Shown here: one piece after another, positions 50,171-58,300 of the stretch
How the letters are laid out: each line of letters starts with the position of its first letter
Numbering within the stretch: the stretch's first letter is position 1
NCBI RefSeq assembly: GCF_000764305.2
Contig: NW_025933375.1
Coordinates: 186,001-250,000, forward strand
Direction of reading: 5' to 3'
DNA: 64,000 bases
From: Hyalella azteca
Lineage: Eukaryota; Arthropoda; Malacostraca; Amphipoda; Hyalellidae
Notes under the pieces: generated by a model
Told to the model about the DNA's origin: nothing
Databases searched by the model: none
What the model saw: the letters and a program-made list of their open reading frames with translations, nothing else
Translations under genes and position numbers: made by a program

Positions 50171-51839
50171 TAATAGTTAATAGCGTTATATATAATAAAT
50201 CATTGCTGTGTAGAACGGCCATGAATTTTATGATTCATTTCATTGCAATAGAAATATTCCGATGTCATGGATTCACAAGTTGGTTTCCTATTAGATTTAT
50301 ATGTAGAAATAAGATCATACGCAAATCCTGATTTAGGCATTATAGAAGAACTTGCGGTCACTTTAAAAGTTACGAGAGTATATCCCCTGAACTGAGAAGG
50401 CTGCCTGCGGTAGGCTGTTTTGGCAATGCAGTCAGGTGTTGTGAAAGGAAATTTAACCCTCTACCGCCGTATGTCACTCTCCGGGAACATAGGTAACTTT
50501 CAATTTAAAATATACGTAAACTATTGATTGTGGCAACCTGAAGACGTTTATACGCAAAAGAGAACATTTTAAAGTTGTCGTACGTGGCGGCAACTATCAG
50601 TGCAAGTCATTTAGCGCTCACTAGAACGTATCCTTTTTGGGAAGTAGGCTTGTGACAATATTGCTCCGCGGTTACTCATGTCAAGCGGTAGGGGTTAAAG
50701 CGGCCTTCCTTGTGATGCATCTTGCCACTCATAGGCATGTTAAGCATATCATAACAAAGCTTCTATAAACTATTATGGTTGTCGTAATTCTTTTCGAGTC
50801 AGGTTTTGAAACTTGAGTCAGGTTGATTCGAGTTTGGGGGCTGGTTTAGTTACGAATCTAGTAAGAGATTGACCGAAGATTCATGTCTTGTTACTCCTGC
50901 GTCTCTCATAATATTTTCTCTCAACATAATTTTGAGTTTCGAGGCTGGTTCTGTTTCGAATCTGGATGAAAATTTACCAGTATATTTACGGTCTTGTAAC
51001 TCTTTCCAAGTATGCGACTCCTAATCCAGTTCCCAGCCGTGTAAGCAAGTTTCAGGGGTTATGGCTTGGAAGTTAAGGACGATACATGAGCTACCGGGAT
51101 CTTGATGGTCCCGAAAGATGATTGGGTTATAATTGAAGATAATGATAAAAAGTGACGCCTTTCTGAGACGGCCTATCTATTTCTTGGCTTGAAAAATGCG
51201 CCGACATGTGCACGGGAAATGTGCACAACATTATTGAACGAATGAAAACCAACACCATTGAATGAAAGATTGTATAAACAAAGTCAGACAAGTCTTAACC
51301 ATCATTCTACAGTAGGTTGATCATTAGCTATAACATTAGTTATATTTGACAGACGATTCTGGTTGATATTGTACACTATACCAAGTGCTTGTGTCTTGAA
51401 ACATCATGTCGCTGGCTGGAAATCAGTAAGTCGCCTAACTTGGAACCTGTACGACCAACGTTATTCAGACATCCTAATTATGAATTTTTTTCGCTAACAG
51501 ATTCAAACCCAGACACTTCAATCCGATGCCTATTAAAGCTCATCATCACCCCTAAAGTGCATTATTTTATGTATTGATCTTTCTGTATTATTCTGTTATA
51601 CGCAATTCTATATTCGCGCTCAATATTATCATTATTCCCATTTCATAAATGGACTAAATTGTAGTAAGGTATCCTTGTGATTATTATTCAGAATGTATAT
51701 CATTTCGCGATGCGCGTATCGCAATTACAATTTATTTTGTAGAACACGCAATTACAACTCATGTTGCATAATAAAAAATTACAACTCGTGTTGCATAAGT
51801 GAAATTACAACTTATATTACTCAATGCGTGATTAAAACT
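50171..51839. other. Non-coding upstream region of the Beat-like gene
   Basis: Contains a diverged duplication of about 115 bp at 50825-51015 (GGGGCTGGTTTAG vs GAGGCTGGTTCTG). No promoter element could be assigned; a 5' non-coding exon may lie here or further upstream. Confidence 0.45.
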
Positions 51840-52150
51840 AATGTTGTACAACGCTCAATCAAAGCTCATGTTGTACAACGCGTAGTTCCAACCCAAGTTG
51901 TACAACGCGTAGTTCCAACCCATGTTGTACAACGCGTAGTTGCAACCCATGTTGTACAACGCGTAGTTGCAACCCATGTTGTACAACGCGTAGTTGCAAC
52001 CCATGTTGTACAACGCGTAGTTCCAACCCAGGTTGTACAACGCGTAGTTCCAACTCATGTTGTACAACGCGTAGTTCCAACCCATGTTGTACAACGCGTA
52101 GTTCCAACCCATGTTGTACAGCGCGTAGTTCCAACCCATGTTGTACAACG
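51840..52150. repeat. 27-bp tandem array upstream of the signal-peptide exon
   Basis: About eleven copies of a 27-bp unit containing TTGTACAACGCGTAGTT. The first copies are diverged and the middle ones nearly identical. Because 27 is a multiple of three, the array stays open on both strands. On the + strand it repeats VVQRVVPTH in the same frame as exon 1. Confidence 0.95.
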
Positions 52151-52292
52151 AAACGAACATTTACCAAGTCATGTCTCACAAAGTTTGGATGTTCCATGTT
52201 GCTATGTTGCTCAGCGCACAGCATGGCGTGCTGGAAGTGTTCACATGAAGGCCTACTCCACTGAGATGGTGTCCATCAGCAGCGGCGGCCAT

Positions 52293-52353
52293 ATGGAGGC
52301 ACGTATGGACGTGTGGGTGCTCATGGCTGCCATGCTGCTGCTTCTGGCCACCG
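52293..52353 (+). CDS. Beat-like gene exon 1: signal peptide
   Basis: Encodes residues 1-20 plus the first base of codon 21. A short charged start (MEARMD) is followed by a hydrophobic run (LMAAMLLLLAT), a typical signal peptide. It ends at a strong donor, ACCG/GTGAGT, in phase 1. The start is uncertain: in-frame Met codons also lie upstream and at Met5. The frame stays open upstream through the 27-bp array, so an N-terminal extension cannot be excluded by sequence alone. Confidence 0.75.
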
Positions 52354-55300
52354 GTGAGTCCAGCCAACATATGGATGTTACAATGGTGTATGTGTGAAAT
52401 GTCTCTATAAGTGAAGTTAATTATAGTTACCTACTTCAATTAATTATTAGAAACTACAAAAGTCTTGAAAACAATAAGCAGGGAAGAATAGAATTAATCA
52501 AAGTTGTTCCGAATAGATGAGAAATATATGCTTAATTAACACCATAATTTTAAAAATTAAGTTTAACGTCGAATTTTGCAGCGAACCTAGAGCGTGACGT
52601 AAAAAAGGCAATGAAAAGAGGTAATAACGGCTTTAGAGATAAAAATATATATTTATTATATTCGTACATTATATTTTATCATATTCATATTCCATATATT
52701 TTTGGAGGCGATGTATGAACTAGTCTCCCAAACGTTTCCATTGAAGATATGGTGAACTTGCTTGTCGTTTCTTTGCTTTTAAATTCTTGGTGCACATTCG
52801 CTTTAAGCAAACTAGTAATATAGTTGGGTGCTGATGCTCATAATAGCCGATTCAAACTCCACAGGATAAATTAAAATGCTGTTCCATCCTGCAATTTTCA
52901 TCTTCACTCTAGAGTCCTCTGATACAACGCTATGTTCTTTCAAACCCATGTTCAACCGTTGTTTTCAAAGTTAAATGAAGTGTTTTTTTCTTTATTAGTG
53001 TAGTGTAATTTCCTCTTTGTTATTACGGTGGCAATCACCCCCAAAATAATAGTAATAGCAATACTAGTAATAGCAATTATAGTAATAGCCATTTGACAAC
53101 AGTAGTCATACAATAGTAATAGTGGTAATTAGAGCGGCGGTAGCGGCGGCTCGTATGAAACATAGCGCTCGTGTCACGCCGGCCAACGACTCTCTTAAGA
53201 CGACACGAGGCAAAGGAATGCTCGTAGCCTGGGCCGGACAGGTAATTAAATGCTCTTTTAAGAAGCCTTTGATGGTATTTTTAAGACTTCCACTGAACAT
53301 AGCAGCTCTTAATACTTAGCTTATATCCCGGGGCAATTTTTTAATTCGACTGGATAGTTCGATAAAAAGTGATGTGCTCTCGTTTCAGTGTATAATTAAC
53401 GATCTCGATATTTGTGAGCTTCGTTGAAAACATCAAACGCTCAAGTTATTTTTTAAGATGTATCGATAGTTTTGCAGAAATGTTTGCATTTTTAACTCAG
53501 TTGCGACCAGATTACCCTTGTTTAAAAAAACATTTTTGGCACAACACCCATTTCAAGCTCCTAAAGTCAAATCAGGATTGAATGAAAAGTGTGGCTTCTT
53601 TTTAAAAAAACATACAGCTCAACTTTTGCCCACCCTATCCAACACCTCTGTGAATCATAAAATGCGTATGCATTAACATGTATTCTGTCATGCAAAATAC
53701 AACATATATACAATCGGCTCAGAAACGATGTAAATATTTGCAGAATTTCATTCGAGCGAATGGTGCGCCGGTGAATGTGTGTCCGCAAAGTTGCTCGTGG
53801 TGCTTTCAAGAGACACCGGCACACGAGATTCGTCGTTCGTGCAGGGGCATCTGTAGCAAAAGGGACGCTTCGTGTGGCGTACGAATAATCGTTCGTGTTC
53901 GTGCAGGAGCAGCCGGGCAGCTGTAGCAGGAGGGACGCTTCGTGTGGCGTACGAATAATCGTTCGTGTTCGTGCAGGAGCAGCAGGGCAGCTGCAGCAGG
54001 AGGGACGCTTCGTGTGGCGTACGAATAATCGTTCGTGTTCGTGCAGGAGCAGCAGGGCAGCTGCAGCAGGAGGAGGTGGTGGTGATGGAGGAGCTCACGG
54101 CGCCACATCCTGCGCGTGCAGGCGATGACGTGCAACTGACCTGCCGCTGGTCCATCAGCGGCCGCCTGCATGGCGGCGGTCCATCGCACGGGGTCAGTGG
54201 CTCAGCGTATGGGGTCAGTGGCTCAGCGTATGGGGTCAGTGGCTTAACGCACGGGGTCAGTATTCTAATGCACTGGGTCAGTGGTTTAATGCACAAGGTC
54301 AGTTGTTCAATGCACGGGGTCAGTGGCTTAATGCACGGGGTCACTGGCTTAACGCACGGGGTCAGTGGCTTAATGCACGGGGTCAGTGGTTTAATGCACG
54401 GGGTCAGTGGCTCAGCGTACGGGGTCAGTGGTTTAATGCACGGAGTCAGTGGCTCATTTTGATTTAAAACTCTATGTGTAACAGTGAAAACTATAACGGA
54501 AAGAACTAAAGCGTTTGAAAGTAATCCATTGCTTACGTATCATAAAGTAATTAAAGGCGATGCAGTAATTTTATTCTGTTTTCATGCAGCGTGACCAGGG
54601 CTTCACACAAGTCAAGTGGTGGAAGGACGGCCACCAGCTCTTCAAGATCGACCACAAAGGAGAGAAAATTGACTACAGGCACCCAGGCGTCGACATTATC
54701 GTGAGCCTTAAACTTGGCCGAGTTACTTGTTTCTTTTTATCTTTTTTGTTCTTTTTCACCCTTTTTTTTCTTGCTGCAGTGGAATGTTTAAGACATTAAT
54801 TTTTCTGGCGCGAAGAAATTTTGATTCCGATATTTCTTTTCTGTTAGCTAATTTGCAAATTTTCTGATCATTAGCTTCCAATTTTGAACTATTCTAACAT
54901 TAAGTTTTGTATTAATATTCTTTCTAAGAACAATTTCTAAAAAATATCAGTGTGTCGATTTTTCAACTTCTGTTTCTATTATAACTGTAATATAATATAA
55001 CACAAAGGAAAAATGAAGATGGAATCTTTACAAACAGAGATACTCTCCATTTAATCCGTCCTAATCCCAATTCTAACTCCATGACACGTAATCCATCCTG
55101 ATCCTAATTCAAACTTTGTGGCACATAACACTGTCAGATCCTAATTCAAATAGCGCGGGACATAATTCATTCCCTTTTCTCATTATTCGTTCTAATTCTT
55201 ATTCATACTCTATGACCTTGCCTCCTGATCGCAATTTCATACACGCACGAAAATATTCCGTGCTTTTTCATTGTACTATCTTTATCTGTGATAGCAACTC

Positions 55301-58300
55301 CTGTAGCTCATCATACATTTTTAGTACAAACTCTTCGACTTTGCACATAATTTTCAAGACGTATGGAAAACTTCCCACGCTTTGTTCTTACAATTTTTAT
55401 CTGTGATAATGGGGCCTGTGGCACATTGCAAATTCTTGATACAAAATATTTTTTTAAACCTTTACCACAATTTTCTACCTGAAGGGAAAACTTACGCGTT
55501 ATTGTACCTAGAATTTTTATCGGATAGCGGGGCCTGTGACATATTGCAAATTCTTAATACAAACTGTTTTTCAAACCATAATTTTATACAAACTTGTACG
55601 GAAAACTTATGTATTGTACCTACAATTTTTAACTGTGATAGCGGGGCCTGTGACATATTGCAATTTCTTAATACAAACTGTTTTTCCAACCATAATTTTA
55701 TACAAACTTACGGAAAACTTACGTATTGTACCTACAATTCTAATCTATAATGGCGATTCCTACAATTTTTATTTGTGATAATGGGGCCTTTGGAACATTA
55801 CAAATTCAGAATACAAACTGTTTTTTTAAACCTTAACCACAATTTTATACAAACATATACGGAAAATTTACGTATTTTACCTACACTGTTTATCTATAAT
55901 GGCGCGGCAGACTAAGGACAGCGACTCGCGGGTGGTGACACTGCGCGCAGTGAGCCGCCTGAGCGAGGGCCAGTACATCTGCGAGGTGATGGGCGCTGGA
56001 CCAACCTTCCGCTCCACCAACGCTACCGTCAACCTCACCGTCGCTGGTGAGTGTGTCAACACGTCTACCGTCAACCTCACCGTCGCTGGTGAGTGTGTCA
56101 ACAACACTGTCAACCTCACCGTCGCTGGTGAGTGTGTCAACACGCCCACTGTCAACCTCACCGTCGCTGGTGAGAGTGGTAGTGTGTCAACACGCCCACT
56201 GTCAACCTCACCGTCGGTGGTGAGTGTGGTAGAGTGTGACACTGACACGCTCGTCACTGACAACAATACCACTCCTTGAATTGTATTGTTCAATTTAATC
56301 TATATCTATGGTGAGGGTGATTCTCATGCATTGAACGTGTCCGAATGTTTTCATGTTAACAGAAATCGTAGAAGCATTTCCAGAGTTTCATAAGAATTTG
56401 AAGATTCTATGTGTAATTTTTTCATTCAGATAATTTAGAAAAATCTGATGGAACTTGATGACGTTGAAAAATATTTCCCAGAATTTGGTAAAACGTAATA
56501 TTTAACGGGGACAAACTTGAATAATATGCGCATCATCTTCTTTGAGGAAAATTCAGTCAAACTTGTATGTTATGATCACAAAAAATTTTTTTACTTGTTA
56601 GGATAATACAGCGTACAAAAATTTTAACGAAGACAGCCACAAACTTTGGACTTATAACGCGTCCAATTCTTCGATGTTCTGTGATTGTCCTGAACTTTTC
56701 CTGAATTTTAATAAGACCTTGGTTGTTGAACATTATTTCAACGGTTTAAAAAACACATATACCGCGTATAGTCAACACTCATGTTAAATAATCACTGTGT
56801 GCACAGAGAGGTCCCTGATACCGGCATAAAAAGCATACATGTGCGGTGTATAGCGTACACCTGTGCATTATAAGCATCATGTGCACACAGAGGTGCCAGA
56901 CGCTGTGCTGATGACGGGGGCACAGCGCGTGTACAGAACAGGACAATAAAAAGCACACACATGTACGGTGTATAGCGCACACCTGTGCATTATAAGCATC
57001 ATGTGCACACAGAGGTGCCAGACGCTGTGCTGATGACGGGCGCACAGCGCGTGTACAGAACAGGACAGCAAACCAACATCACGTGCACGGCAGAGCACGC
57101 GCGACCCCCCGCCAGCATCACCTTCCTCGTGGGGGGCAGGGAGGTGCACGTGAGTTAACTAACATGATTCTTATATATAATATTATTTTAAATATGAAAT
57201 TGCAGAAATAACAATAAAAGAAAACAACATAAAATTTTCTGCAAATTCTGGTTGAAAATATTTTTTAATATAAGTCATATATAATTTTTCTGCAAAATTT
57301 ACTTGAAAATAATTTATAATATAATTTTTTTACTTAGAAATAAGTTATTATATCATTATTTTATTAAAAATAAAAAATATAATATCACAAGTTTTACAGC
57401 AACTTATACTTCAAATCTGGGCACTTTACGTACACGAGGTTTCTCGTATGTGTCGCGGTCAACACTATAGATCAGACGCCCAGGCAGTATTCATATGATT
57501 TACATAAAACATATAGGGCGAGAATGTATATTGACTTCTTGTCCCTTTCTGTTAACAGTAACAATGTTCATTTAAACAAACAGTGGCAAAGTTCATATTT
57601 TCGAACAGTCAAGATGTTCATTTATGTAAACAGTAGCTAATTTCTTTTTTTGCGAATAGTACTTCTTCAATTCAGCTAACCTTCTCTGGTATTATTGTTT
57701 GTACCGCCAAAACTTTGTACATAATTTATTCAGATACAGTCAAATGAACGGCGAATCATGCATGCATGTCAGTCTGTTTTACGTTGACGTAGAATATAAT
57801 ATGATCGACTCTTTGGTAAATACTAGTGGCATCCGACTTTTATTAGAAATTCCGATATAGATGTTAAATTTTTAATTCATTATTATCAAAAAAATCTATG
57901 ATAAATTATCAACCTCCATTGATATTTTTGCTTAAACAACTATATATATATTTTCTATTTGAAGTGTACTGAAGCTGTTTAATTATTGTCCCATAGTATA
58001 CATATAACACATTTGCATTTTGAATCTTTTTATCACCCGACTATGAAAGGTGTCAAATTTCATTATCATTGTAACCTAGAATCTTTAGGTGTCAACATAA
58101 TACATGCTGAGTTTTTCAATAAATTAAGCGCTTCTTAATTACGGCTAATTACGGTTTAATTACGTCTTTTTGTCATATAACGATATAAGTCGACATGTCT
58201 GTACAAAATCAAAACCACTTGCCCTGTGATATTTCACCTAAAAATCCGTTTTTAAAAGTGGCAAGAACGAACGTATTAGCCAAACCTCTGCTTCTTTGTT

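Noticed and set aside
51855..52224. Minus-strand repeat proteins (WNYALYNMG and LRVVQHGLE types)
   Set aside because: They come from a 27-bp array whose length keeps both strands open.
53748..54344. 198-codon minus-strand frame
   Set aside because: It is antisense to exon 2 and its two flanking arrays; period-driven openness explains it.
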